NCBI GenBank assembly: GCA_046052145.1
Contig: JBJOMW010000004.1
Location: 148,179-212,178, forward strand
Source: Falsiroseomonas sp046052145
Lineage (GTDB): Bacteria; Pseudomonadota; Alphaproteobacteria; Acetobacterales; Acetobacteraceae
Reading direction: 5' to 3'
DNA length: 64,000 nt
Notes under the pieces: generated by a model
Databases searched by the model: none
Told to the model about the DNA's origin: nothing
The model's input: only the letters and a program-made list of their open reading frames with translations
Program-made: the position numbers and the translations under genes
Part shown: positions 33,629-43,718 of the stretch, piece after piece
How the letters are laid out: every line of letters starts with the position of its first letter
Position numbering within the stretch: position 1 is the stretch's first letter

Positions 33629-34722
33629 CGCCGGACCCTCTGGAAGAGGCCGATCAGACCTTTCGGCAGGAACAGCGTGACCGCGACGAACAACCCGCCG
33701 AGGACGAACAGCCAGAGATCCGGCGCCGCGCTGGTCAGCCAGGTCTTGAGTCCGTTCACGCTGAAGGCGCCGAGGATCGCACCGATCAGCGTGCCGCGCC
33801 CGCCCACCGCCACCCAGACCACCGCCTCGATCGAGTTGCCGGGGCTGAACTCGCCGGGGTTGATGATGCCGACCTGCGGCACGTAGAGCGCACCCGCCAG
33901 CCCCGCCATCATCGCCGACAGCACGAAGGCAAAGAGCTTGTGGCTGGTGACCGAATAGCCAAGGAAGCGCACCCGGCTTTCGGCATCGCGGATCGCCGTC
34001 AGCACGCGGCCATATTTGGTGCCGGTCAGCCAGCGGCAGAGCAGGTAGCAACCGACTAGCGCGAGGAGGGAGGCGTAGAAGAGCGCGCCCCGCGCGAAGG
34101 GCGTGTTCAGCGGCATCCCCAGCAGCTCCTTGAAGTCGGTGAAGCCGTTATTGCCGCCGAACCCCATGTCGTTGCGGAAGAAGGCCAGCATCAGCGCATA
34201 GGTCATCGCCTGCGTGATGATGGAGAGATAGACGCCGGTGATCCGGCTGCGGAAGCAGAGCAGGCCGAGCACGAAGGCCAGCAGCCCTGGCACCAGCAGC
34301 ACCATCAGCAGTGCGAAGGCGAAACTGTCGAAGCCAAGCCAGTACCAGGGCAGCTCCTGATAGCCGAGGAACACCATGAAGTCCGGCAGCACCGGATGGC
34401 CATAGACGCCGCGCGGCCCGATCAGCCGCATCAGGTGCATACCCATCGTATAGCCACCCAGCGCGAAGAAGGCGCCATGGCCGAGCGAGAGGATGCCCGC
34501 ATAGCCCCAGGCGAGGTCGAGCGAGAGAGCGAGGATCGCGAAGCAGATCCACTTGCCCGTCACGCTCACCAGGAAGTCGGAGACATGCAGTGCATGGTCC
34601 TGCGGGAGCTGGTTGAGCAGCGGGAACGCCGCGAGCACCAGCACCGCGGCCAGCAATGCCGCCCGCAGCCCGAGCCGGAGGCGCGAGACGCCGGGCGCCC
34701 CGGGAAGCGTAGAGACACTCAT
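33625..34722 (-). CDS. urtC: Urea ABC transporter permease UrtC
   Basis: The 365-residue permease has about ten helices and the LivM-type motifs LDLAWGYAGILSLGHGAFFALGGY and GFTDFKELLGMPLNTP. The latter insertion distinguishes UrtC from LivM. Near the end, FSPGNSIEAVVWVAVGGRGTLIG is conserved. It overlaps urtB and urtD by four bases each. Confidence 0.95.
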   Translation of the reverse strand: MSVSTLPGAPGVSRLRLGLRAALLAAVLVLAAFPLLNQLPQDHALHVSDFLVSVTGKWICFAILALSLDLAWGYAGILSLGHGAFFALGGYTMGMHLMRLIGPRGVYGHPVLPDFMVFLGYQELPWYWLGFDSFAFALLMVLLVPGLLAFVLGLLCFRSRITGVYLSIITQAMTYALMLAFFRNDMGFGGNNGFTDFKELLGMPLNTPFARGALFYASLLALVGCYLLCRWLTGTKYGRVLTAIRDAESRVRFLGYSVTSHKLFAFVLSAMMAGLAGALYVPQVGIINPGEFSPGNSIEAVVWVAVGGRGTLIGAILGAFSVNGLKTWLTSAAPDLWLFVLGGLFVAVTLFLPKGLIGLFQRVRR

Positions 34723-36293
34723 GCCTCCGCCGCCCTGCCCTTCTGCGCGAACAGCCCGCGCGGTCGGCGCTGGATGAACAGCATGATCGCCACCAGCACC
34801 GCCACCTTGGCCAGCACCGCGCCGATCCAGGGCTCCATGACCTTGTTCAGCAGGCCAAGCCCGAAGGCGCCAATCAGCGTCCCCGCCAGGCTGCCGACGC
34901 CGCCGAACACCACCACCAGGAAGCAGTCGATGATGTAGCCCGTGCCGAGATTGGGCGAGACATTGTCGATCTGGCTGAGCGCGACCCCCGCGATACCCGC
35001 AAGCCCCGAGCCGAAGGCGAAGGTCAGCGCGTCCACGCGCCCGGTGCGGATGCCCATCGCGGCCGCGATGGGCCGGCGCTGCGTCACCGCGCGCATCTCA
35101 AGCCCGAAGCGCGTGAAGCGGATCGCCAGCACCACCAGCAGCAGCACCACCAGGCTGAAGGCCAGGATCCACAGCCGGTTCTGCGTCACCGGGATGTCCC
35201 CCGGCAGCATCAGCGTGCCCTGCATCCAGGCCGGGCTCAGCACTTCCCTGTTCTGCGCGCCGAAAATCAGGCGCACCGCCTGCTGGATCATCATGCCGAC
35301 GCCGAAGGTCAGCAGCAGCGTCTCCAGCGGGCGGCCATAGAGATAGCGGATCAGCCCGCGCTCCATCGCCGCGCCGATCAGCGCGGTCACCAGGAAGGCC
35401 GCCGGCACGGATAGCGGCAGTGACCAGGGGGCCAGCCAAGGGATGTCGCGCGTCAGCTCCTGCACGACGAAGGTCGTGTAGGCGCCGAGCATCACGAATT
35501 CCCCATGCGCCATGTTGATCACGCCCATGACGCCGAAGGTGACCGCGAGGCCAAGCGCCGCCAGCAGCAGCACCGAGCCGAGCGAGAGCCCCTGGAAGGT
35601 CGTCTCCACCCCACGGCGGACCGCGAGCCGCCGGTCGATGGCCGCAACCGCCGCCTCGATCTCCGCGGTCAGCTCCGGCGTGCGGCTGCGGTTCTCCAGC
35701 AGGACGGAGCGCGCCTCCGGCAGCGCGGAAAGGCTTAGCGCCGCAATGCCTGTGCGCTTCGCCTCCACATCGTCGGAGACGAGGCGGGAGGCCGCGAGCG
35801 CCAGCGCCATGCGGTCGCGGATGCGCGGCACCGTCTCGCGCGCCAGCGCGGCTTCCAGGAGGGGGATGTTCTCAGCGCTGCGGGTACGGAAGACGCCCTC
35901 CGCCGCGGCCAGCCGCTCGGCGGGATCGGGCGAGACGATCTGCAACCGCCCGAGCGCGCCGCGCAGCGCCACGCGCACACGGTTGTTGATGTTGACCCGC
36001 TGCGGCTCGGGGCTTGGCGCTTCCACCACGGCGCCGGTCGCGGCGTCCATAAGCGTCGTGCCGTCGCGGACCACCAGCGCGCCATCGGCGCGGCGGAGCA
36101 GCCGCCCATCGGAGAGCGCGCGCAGCACCGGAATGGCACGCGGGTCGCCGGCCGCGCCCAGGCGCTCCACGGCTTCGACCTGCGCGGCAAAGCCGCCGCC
36201 GAGGCCCGGCAGGGCGGTGACGAAGGCATCCTGTGCCCGCGCCGGAAGCCCGGCGGTGAGCAGCAGCAGAAGAAGAACGAAGACGCGTGCCAT
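34719..36293 (-). CDS. urtB: Urea ABC transporter permease UrtB
   Basis: The product has 524 residues: a signal peptide (to about residue 20, ARAQD), a soluble region with helical repeats (about 25-230) and a LivH-like permease (about 235-520, with GVMGVINMAHGEFVMLGAY). The periplasmic N-terminal extension is the hallmark of UrtB. ATG 36293 gives a normal signal peptide; the longer frame runs into the repeat element at 36321-36446. Confidence 0.95.
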   Translation of the reverse strand: MARVFVLLLLLLTAGLPARAQDAFVTALPGLGGGFAAQVEAVERLGAAGDPRAIPVLRALSDGRLLRRADGALVVRDGTTLMDAATGAVVEAPSPEPQRVNINNRVRVALRGALGRLQIVSPDPAERLAAAEGVFRTRSAENIPLLEAALARETVPRIRDRMALALAASRLVSDDVEAKRTGIAALSLSALPEARSVLLENRSRTPELTAEIEAAVAAIDRRLAVRRGVETTFQGLSLGSVLLLAALGLAVTFGVMGVINMAHGEFVMLGAYTTFVVQELTRDIPWLAPWSLPLSVPAAFLVTALIGAAMERGLIRYLYGRPLETLLLTFGVGMMIQQAVRLIFGAQNREVLSPAWMQGTLMLPGDIPVTQNRLWILAFSLVVLLLVVLAIRFTRFGLEMRAVTQRRPIAAAMGIRTGRVDALTFAFGSGLAGIAGVALSQIDNVSPNLGTGYIIDCFLVVVFGGVGSLAGTLIGAFGLGLLNKVMEPWIGAVLAKVAVLVAIMLFIQRRPRGLFAQKGRAAEA

Positions 36294-36320
36294 GACCGCC
36301 TGTGATGCGAATGCTGCAAC

Positions 36321-36446
36321 CTTGCCTCTCCCGCCCGGCGGGAGAGGGTCGGGGCAAGGGCGGTTCAGGCCCGAGCCGCGCCGCGGAGAACGGCGCAGGG
36401 TCTGCACCCCCTCACCCGACCCTCTCCCCCGGGATAGGGGAGAGGG
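36321..36446. repeat. BIME-like pair of inverted palindromes between urtA and urtB
   Basis: Element A (36325-36347) is a palindrome CCTCTCCCGC-CCG-GCGGGAGAGG followed by GTCGGGGCAAGGG. Element B (36407-36446) is its inverted partner: CCCCCTCACCCGACC then CCCTCTCCCC...GGGGAGAGGG. The two face each other about 60 bp apart. This is the pattern of the dispersed GAGAGGG-type extragenic palindromes found in many proteobacteria. It can fold as one large cruciform or RNA structure between urtA and urtB. Confidence 0.8.
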
Positions 36447-36457
36447 CAGCGACAGCC

Positions 36458-37699
36458 TCAGCGGCGCCGGTTCGCGTTCTCGGGGATGAAGGGCGACCAG
36501 TTCTCCGCCACGATCGGCCCCGGCGTGCGCCAGACGATGTTGAACTGGCCATTCGCCTCGACCTCGCCGATCATCACCGGCTTGGAGAGATGATGGTTGC
36601 GGTGCATCTCGAGCGTGAAGCCGCTCGGCGCATCCACCTTCTGGCCATACATCGCGGTGCGGACGGCATCCACCGCCGTGGTGCGCGCCTGCGCCACCGC
36701 CTGCGCCCACATCTTGAAGCCGATGAGCGTCGCCTCCATCGGGTCGTTGGTCACGCGGCGCGGGTCACGGATATGGGCGCGCCAGAGGTTCAGGAATTCC
36801 GTGTTCGCGGGCGACTGCACGGACATGAAGTAGTTCCACGCCGCCAGGTGGCCGACCAGCGGGCGCGTGTCGATGCCGGCGAGTTCTTCCTCACCCACCG
36901 AGAACGCGACCGAGGGGATATCCTCCGCCTTGATGCCCTGGTTGCCGAGCTCGCGGTAGAAGGGAACATTCGCGTCGCCATTGATGGTGGAGACGATCGC
37001 CGTCTTCTTGCCCTCGCCAGCGAAGCGCTTCACGCGGCTGACGATTCCCTGCCAGTCGCTATGCCCGAAGGGCGTGTATTCCTCCATGATGTCGGCATCG
37101 GGGATGCCCTTGGAGTTCAGGAAGGCGCGCAGGATGCGGTTGGTGGTGCGCGGATAGACATAGTCGGTGCCGAGCAGCGCGATGCGGCGCGCGCCGCCGC
37201 CTTCGGCCGACATCAGGTACTCCACCGCCGGGATCGCCTGCTGGTTCGGCGCGGCGCCGGTGTAGAAGATGTTGCGGCTTTCCTCCTCGCCCTCGTACTG
37301 GACGGGATAGAAGAGCAGGCCGTTCAGCTCCTCGAAGACCGGCAGCACCGACTTGCGGGACACCGAGGTCCAGCAGCCGAAGGTGACATCCACGCGCGAG
37401 ACCTGCAGCAGCTCGCGCGCCTTTTCGGCAAAGAGCGGCCAGTTGGAGGCCGGGTCCACCACCACCGGCTCAAGCCGCCGGCCCAGCAGGCCGCCGCGGG
37501 CATTCTGCCACTCGATCATCATCAGCACCGTGTCGCGCAGCGCTGTCTCGCTGATCGCCATGGTGCCTGACAGTGAGTGCAGCACGCCGACGCGAATGGG
37601 CGCGGACTGCGCCATGGACGGGCGGATGCCGGGCGCGGCGAGCGCGCCGGCAGCGCCGAGCAGCGCGGCGCGGCGGGTAAGCGTGATCGTCTTCGTCAT
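36458..37699 (-). CDS. urtA: Urea ABC transporter substrate-binding protein UrtA
   Basis: The 413-residue protein has a Tat-like signal (LTRRAALLGAAGALAAPG to about residue 30), then the Peripla_BP_5 domain: IRVGVLHSLSGTMAISE, DPASNWPLFAEKARELL and FGCWTSVSRKSVLPVFEE. TVLMMIEWQNARGGLLGR and YVYPRTTN are typical of UrtA. ATG 37699 is preceded by AGGAGGGA. It delivers urea to UrtBC; the divergent urease genes use it. Confidence 0.96.
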   Translation of the reverse strand: MTKTITLTRRAALLGAAGALAAPGIRPSMAQSAPIRVGVLHSLSGTMAISETALRDTVLMMIEWQNARGGLLGRRLEPVVVDPASNWPLFAEKARELLQVSRVDVTFGCWTSVSRKSVLPVFEELNGLLFYPVQYEGEEESRNIFYTGAAPNQQAIPAVEYLMSAEGGGARRIALLGTDYVYPRTTNRILRAFLNSKGIPDADIMEEYTPFGHSDWQGIVSRVKRFAGEGKKTAIVSTINGDANVPFYRELGNQGIKAEDIPSVAFSVGEEELAGIDTRPLVGHLAAWNYFMSVQSPANTEFLNLWRAHIRDPRRVTNDPMEATLIGFKMWAQAVAQARTTAVDAVRTAMYGQKVDAPSGFTLEMHRNHHLSKPVMIGEVEANGQFNIVWRTPGPIVAENWSPFIPENANRRR

Positions 37700-37795
37700 T
37701 CCCTGTCCCTCCTGATCGGGCAGATCGGTCCCGCCCCTGCGGCGCCGCACGCAAGCCGAAGCTCGCGCCGCACCGCAGGGGCACAGCACCCGCTC

Positions 37796-37811
37796 TAGCG
37801 AGCGCCGTGCC
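37796..37811 (-). promoter_or_regulatory. Sigma-54-type (-24/-12) promoter for urtABCDE
   Basis: On the minus strand, reading from 37811, TGGCACG is followed by four bases and TCGCT. This differs at one position from the consensus TGGCACG-N4-TTGCW and keeps GG and GC exactly ten bases apart. The start would be near 37785, giving urtA a leader of about 85 bases. Nitrogen-controlled (NtrC-dependent) expression of urea uptake is a known pattern, so the position is credible. The whole urtA-ureD gap (37700-38062) holds no gene. Confidence 0.6.
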
Positions 37812-38062
37812 ACAGCGTTTGCGAGCGCCGCGCCAAGGAGATGCCCGACCAGACTGACGCGCCTCATCATCGTTCCACGGCGCGGGACTGGCGCGGGATC
37901 AGGCAGCGAATGCGTCGCGCACGCCCTGACTGGCGCGGGCTTGCGCAGATGGACGAACATCAATGTCCGTCCGTGACGACCCCAGCAGAACGGTACGGAT
38001 CCGGCCGTCGCAGCCCCATCCGGTGGTTTGCTTCAGCGCGCGCGCGTGCGAGGTTGCGCCGC

Positions 38063-38887
38063 ATGGACCTTGCGATCGCGCCCGCGCATCAGCGCGCCGA
38101 CGGACGAGCCGAGCTGGTGCTCGGCGCCGCGCCGGCCGGCGCGCGGCTGCGGCACCTGTTCCAGGCTGCGCCGCTGCGCCTGCTGTTCCCGGACACCGAT
38201 CCTGGCGACCCGACGCTCGGCGCCTTCGTCAATGTCGCGGGCGGGTTGGCGGGGGGTGATGCGCTGTCCGTCATGCTCACGCTGGACGCCAATGCGCGCT
38301 TCACCGCCACCACGCCGGCCGCCGAAAAGATCTACCGCAGCCTCGGCGCGGAGACGCGCATCGCATCATCCCTCAATTTCGGGGAAAACACCTGCTGCGA
38401 ATGGCTCCCGCAGGAGACGATCCTGTTCGAAGGCGCCCGCCTCTCCCGCCGGCTTGATATCGCGCTCGCGCCCGGCGCGCGGCTGCTGGCGGCGGAGATG
38501 CTGGTGTTCGGCCGCGCGGCGCGGGGCGAACGCTTCCGGCACGGATCGCTGCACGATGCCTGGCGCGTCCGGCGCGAGGGGCGGCTGATCTGGGCCGATG
38601 CGCTGAGCCTCGCCGAGCCCACAGCGGCGCTTGACCGCCGCTTCGTGCTGGACGGCGCCGGCGCGGTGGCGACGCTGCTGCTGGCCGCGCCGGACGCGGC
38701 CGAGCATCGTGCCGCGGCGCGCGACCTGGCAGCGGGCGGGGCGGGGCTGGTCGCCCCCGGCCTTCTCATCGCCCGCTGGGCCGGGGAGGCCAGCGCCGTG
38801 CGCGCGGCGCTCGGCACGGCCATTGCTACGCTGCGCCAGGCGGCGTTCGGGCATCCGGCCCGGGTGCCGAGGCTCTGGCGCACATGA
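38063..38887 (+). CDS. ureD: Urease accessory protein UreD
   Basis: UreD scaffolds the UreD-UreF-UreG complex that loads nickel into apo-urease. The 274-residue product has LRHLFQAAPLRLLFPD, the conserved NVAGGLAGGD motif and TTPAAEKIYRS. ATG 38063 gives the usual family length; the frame is open back to 37841 without protein-like sequence. It heads the ureDABCEFG-ureJ cluster. Confidence 0.93.
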   Translation: MDLAIAPAHQRADGRAELVLGAAPAGARLRHLFQAAPLRLLFPDTDPGDPTLGAFVNVAGGLAGGDALSVMLTLDANARFTATTPAAEKIYRSLGAETRIASSLNFGENTCCEWLPQETILFEGARLSRRLDIALAPGARLLAAEMLVFGRAARGERFRHGSLHDAWRVRREGRLIWADALSLAEPTAALDRRFVLDGAGAVATLLLAAPDAAEHRAAARDLAAGGAGLVAPGLLIARWAGEASAVRAALGTAIATLRQAAFGHPARVPRLWRT

Positions 38888-38927
38888 ACCGGGCCGGATC
38901 ATTCTGGGCGATCGTCGGAGGTAGGGC

Positions 38928-39226
<299 letters not shown>

Positions 39227-39230
<4 letters not shown>

Positions 39231-39544
39231 GCGCGCCGATGATCCCCGGAGAGCTGTTCCCCGCCGAGGGCGAGATCGAGATCAATGCCGGCCGCCCCGT
39301 GACCGAGATGGACGTTGCCAACACCGGCGACCGCCCGGTGCAGGTCGGCAGCCATTACCACTTCGCCGAGACCAACCCCGCGCTCGCCTTCGACCGCGCG
39401 GCGGCGCGCGGCCAGCGGCTCGACATCCCCGCCGGCACGGCGGTGCGCTTTGAGCCTGGGCAGTCGCGGCGCGTGCGGCTGATCCCCTTCGCCGGTGCGC
39501 GCATCGTGCACGGCTTCCGCGGCGAGACGGAAGGGAAGCTCTGA
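39227..39544 (+). CDS. ureB: Urease beta subunit
   Basis: The 105-residue protein has IPGELFPAEGEIEINAGR, the strongly conserved NTGDRPVQVGSHYHFAETN and RLDIPAGTAVRFEPG. Its stop lies one base before the ureC ATG. It is a structural subunit bridging UreA and UreC. Confidence 0.98.
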
Positions 39545-39545
39545 G

Positions 39546-41255
<1,710 letters not shown>

Positions 41256-41262
41256 GGCGCGC

Positions 41263-41844
41263 ATGGACGAAGCGATCCCCCGCGCCACTGCCGTCGCGCC
41301 CGCCGGCACCTGGCCCGCTGATCAGGCGCGCGACACGGTCACGGTCGAGTTCGACGATCGCTGGCGGCGCCGGCGGCTCTACACCGGCGAAGGCGGGCTG
41401 GCCTTCCTGCTCGACCTGCCGGAGGCGCAGGTGCTGCAGGAGGGCGACGGGCTGGCGCTCGCGACCGGCGGCTATGTGCGCGTGAAGGCCGCCGCCGAGA
41501 CGCTGGTGGAGGTGACGTCGGCCGATCCGCGGCATCTGCTGCGGCTCGCCTGGCATCTCGGCAACCGGCACCTGCCGGCCGAGATCAACGAGGGCCGCAT
41601 CCTGATCCGCGACGACCATGTCATCGTTGCGATGCTGCAGGGCCTGGGCGCCACCACGCGGCACGTCGCCGCGCCCTTCAACCCGGAAGGCGGCGCCTAT
41701 GGCGGGCATGCGCACGCCCATGGGCATGCGCATGGGCATGGCCACGGGCATCACCATCACCACGGCCACAGCCACGATCACGATCACGATCACGACCACG
41801 AGCACGACCACCACCACGATGGCTGTGACCACCACCATGGATGA
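41263..41844 (+). CDS. ureE: Urease accessory protein UreE (His-rich tail)
   Basis: UreE is the nickel chaperone for urease. The 193-residue protein has the peptide-binding N-terminal domain and the C-terminal metal domain with LAWHLGNRHLPAEI and DDHVIVAMLQGLGA. From about residue 148 it is a tail with about 25 histidines in HA, HG and HD repeats, then GCDHHHG. The tail DNA is a low-complexity CAC/CAT/GAC tract. The ureF start lies inside the last codons. Confidence 0.95.
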   Translation: MDEAIPRATAVAPAGTWPADQARDTVTVEFDDRWRRRRLYTGEGGLAFLLDLPEAQVLQEGDGLALATGGYVRVKAAAETLVEVTSADPRHLLRLAWHLGNRHLPAEINEGRILIRDDHVIVAMLQGLGATTRHVAAPFNPEGGAYGGHAHAHGHAHGHGHGHHHHHGHSHDHDHDHDHEHDHHHDGCDHHHG

Positions 41845-42520
41845 CGCGGTGCAGGCGCGGCTGCTGGCCTGGCTGTCGCCCGCCTATCCGATCGGCGCCT
41901 TCTCCTACAGCCACGGGCTGGAGATGGCGGTGGAGGACGGCGCGGTGACCGACCGCGCCGGGCTTGTCGCCTATGCCGAGGCCGCGCTGCTGCACGGCGC
42001 CGGCGGTGTGGATGCCGGGCTGCTTGCCCTCGCCTGGCGCGCGGCGACGAACAGCGACGACGCCGCACTCGACGAGATCACGGAGTTGGCCGCCGCCTGG
42101 CGCGGCACGGCGGAGCTCGCGCTGGAAGCCACCCAGCCGGGTGCTGCCTTCGCGCAGGTGACGAGCGCCGCCTGGCCCGAGCCGCGCTTCGCGGCCTTCG
42201 CCGCGCGCCATGCGGGCCGGCTGACCCATGCCGTCGCCTTCGGCGCGGCGGCGGCCTTCCACGGCGTGCCGCTGCGCGCCGCCTGCCATGGCTGGCTCGC
42301 GGCCTTCGCGGCCAACATCGTCTCTGCCGGCGTGCGGCTGGTGCCGCTCGGCCAGACGGACGGCCAGGTCGCGACCGCCGCGCTACTGCCGGCGATCGCG
42401 CGCGCCACCGATGCGGCGCTCGCCGTCACCGATGCCGAAGACCTCGGCAGCGCGGCCGTGCTGATCGACCTCTTCTCCCTGCGTCACGAGACGCAATACA
42501 CGAGGCTGTTCAGATCATGA
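41837..42520 (+). CDS. ureF: Urease accessory protein UreF
   Basis: UreF acts as the GTPase-gating partner of UreG. The product has about 227 residues from ATG 41837 and carries LLAWLSPAYPIGAFSYSHGLEMAVEDG, the signature start, then VAFGAAAAFHGVP. The ATG is inside the final ureE codons; GTG 41825 and ATG 41819 are alternatives within the His-tail DNA. The stop overlaps ureG (ATGA). Confidence 0.93.
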   Translation: MDDAVQARLLAWLSPAYPIGAFSYSHGLEMAVEDGAVTDRAGLVAYAEAALLHGAGGVDAGLLALAWRAATNSDDAALDEITELAAAWRGTAELALEATQPGAAFAQVTSAAWPEPRFAAFAARHAGRLTHAVAFGAAAAFHGVPLRAACHGWLAAFAANIVSAGVRLVPLGQTDGQVATAALLPAIARATDAALAVTDAEDLGSAAVLIDLFSLRHETQYTRLFRS

Positions 42521-43143
42521 TGAATGGACCGTTCAGGGTGGGCGTCGGCGGCCCCGTCGGCTCCGGCAAGACCGCGCTGGTGGATCGCCTGTGCAAGGCG
42601 ATGCGCGAGGCCAATGAGGTCGCCGCCATCACCAACGACATCTACACCAAGGAAGATGCGGAATTCCTGACGCGCTCCGGCGCGCTCGCGCCTGACCGCA
42701 TCATGGGCGTCGAGACCGGCGGCTGCCCGCACACCGCGATCCGCGAAGACGCCTCGATCAACCTCGCCGCGGTGGCCGAGATGTCGCAGCGCTTCCCGCA
42801 GCTCGAAATCCTGTTCATCGAAAGCGGCGGCGATAATCTTGCCGCCACCTTCAGCCCGGAGCTGGCGGATTTGACGATCTACGTCATCGACGTCTCGGCC
42901 GGCGACAAGATCCCGCGCAAGGGCGGACCGGGCATCACGCGGTCGGACCTACTGGTGATCAACAAGACCGATCTTGCGCCACTGGTCGGCGCGGATCTCG
43001 GCGTCATGGACCGCGACGCGCGGAAGATGCGCGGCCAGCGGCCCTTCATGTTCACGAACCTCAAGGAGAATAACGGCGTGTCGGAGATCGCATCCTTCAT
43101 CCTCAAGGCCGGCGGCCTGACCCAGCGCGGGGGGGCCGCCTGA
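42517..43143 (+). CDS. ureG: Urease accessory GTPase UreG
   Basis: The 208-residue SIMIBI GTPase has P-loop GPVGSGKT (12-19), NDIYTKEDAEFL, the metal motif GCPHTAI and the nucleotide motif NKTD. It delivers nickel from UreE to the UreDF-urease complex. GGPGITRSDLLVINK is fully conserved. The stop overlaps ureJ by one base (TGATG). Confidence 0.97.
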   Translation: MMNGPFRVGVGGPVGSGKTALVDRLCKAMREANEVAAITNDIYTKEDAEFLTRSGALAPDRIMGVETGGCPHTAIREDASINLAAVAEMSQRFPQLEILFIESGGDNLAATFSPELADLTIYVIDVSAGDKIPRKGGPGITRSDLLVINKTDLAPLVGADLGVMDRDARKMRGQRPFMFTNLKENNGVSEIASFILKAGGLTQRGGAA

Positions 43144-43718
43144 TGCGCCGCTTCACCCTTCTCGCCGCGGCGCTGGCCGCGCTCGCGCCCCTGCCCGCGC
43201 TCGCCCATCCGGGGCACGATCATGTGCAGGGCTTCGCCACCGGTCTGCTGCATCCGCTGACCGGGCTCGACCATCTCACGGCGATGGTCGCGATCGGCCT
43301 CTGGGCCGGGCTGCTCGGTGGCCGCCTGCTTTGGCTGCTGCCGGCCGGCTTCCTCGGCGGTATGGCGGCTGGCGGTGCGCTCGGGATGATCGGCGTGTCG
43401 CTGCCGGGCGTCGAGGCCGGCATCCTGGCGTCCGTCATCGTGCTCGGCGCGCTGGTCGGCGCGGCGCGGCGGATGCCGGCGGCACTCGCCCTGCCGATGG
43501 TCGCGGCCTTCGGCCTGCTGCACGGCCATGCGCATGGCACGGAAGCCGTGGGCGGCGCCTTCGGCTATGAGCTCGGCATCCTGGCGGCGACCGCCGCGCT
43601 GCATGGCGCGGGGCTGTTGCTGGCCGCCGGCGCGGCGCAGCGCGGCCAGCAGGTCGCGCTGCGCGCGGCGGGCATGGGCACGGCCGCGCTTGTCGCGGGT
43701 ATCGCCGTCTTCAGTTGA
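43143..43718 (+). CDS. ureJ: HupE/UreJ family nickel-permease-like protein
   Basis: The 191-residue membrane protein has a signal-like N-terminus ending ALAHPGHDH, then GFATGLLHPLTGLDHLTAMVA, the metal-binding HupE/UreJ signature, and a second histidine motif LLHGHAHG. About six helices follow. It probably takes up nickel or cobalt for the urease. Its end overlaps the convergent dehydrogenase gene by eight bases. Confidence 0.92.
   Translation: MRRFTLLAAALAALAPLPALAHPGHDHVQGFATGLLHPLTGLDHLTAMVAIGLWAGLLGGRLLWLLPAGFLGGMAAGGALGMIGVSLPGVEAGILASVIVLGALVGAARRMPAALALPMVAAFGLLHGHAHGTEAVGGAFGYELGILAATAALHGAGLLLAAGAAQRGQQVALRAAGMGTAALVAGIAVFS

Noticed and set aside
37931..37944. Plus-strand sigma-54-like sequence TGGCGCGGGCTTGC before ureD
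   Set aside because: GG and GC are nine bases apart instead of ten, a spacing that normally abolishes sigma-54 recognition.
41700..41830. Apparent tandem-repeat or CRISPR-like tract of CAC/CAT/GAC units
   Set aside because: It encodes the His-rich UreE tail in frame, has no spacers and no neighbouring cas gene.
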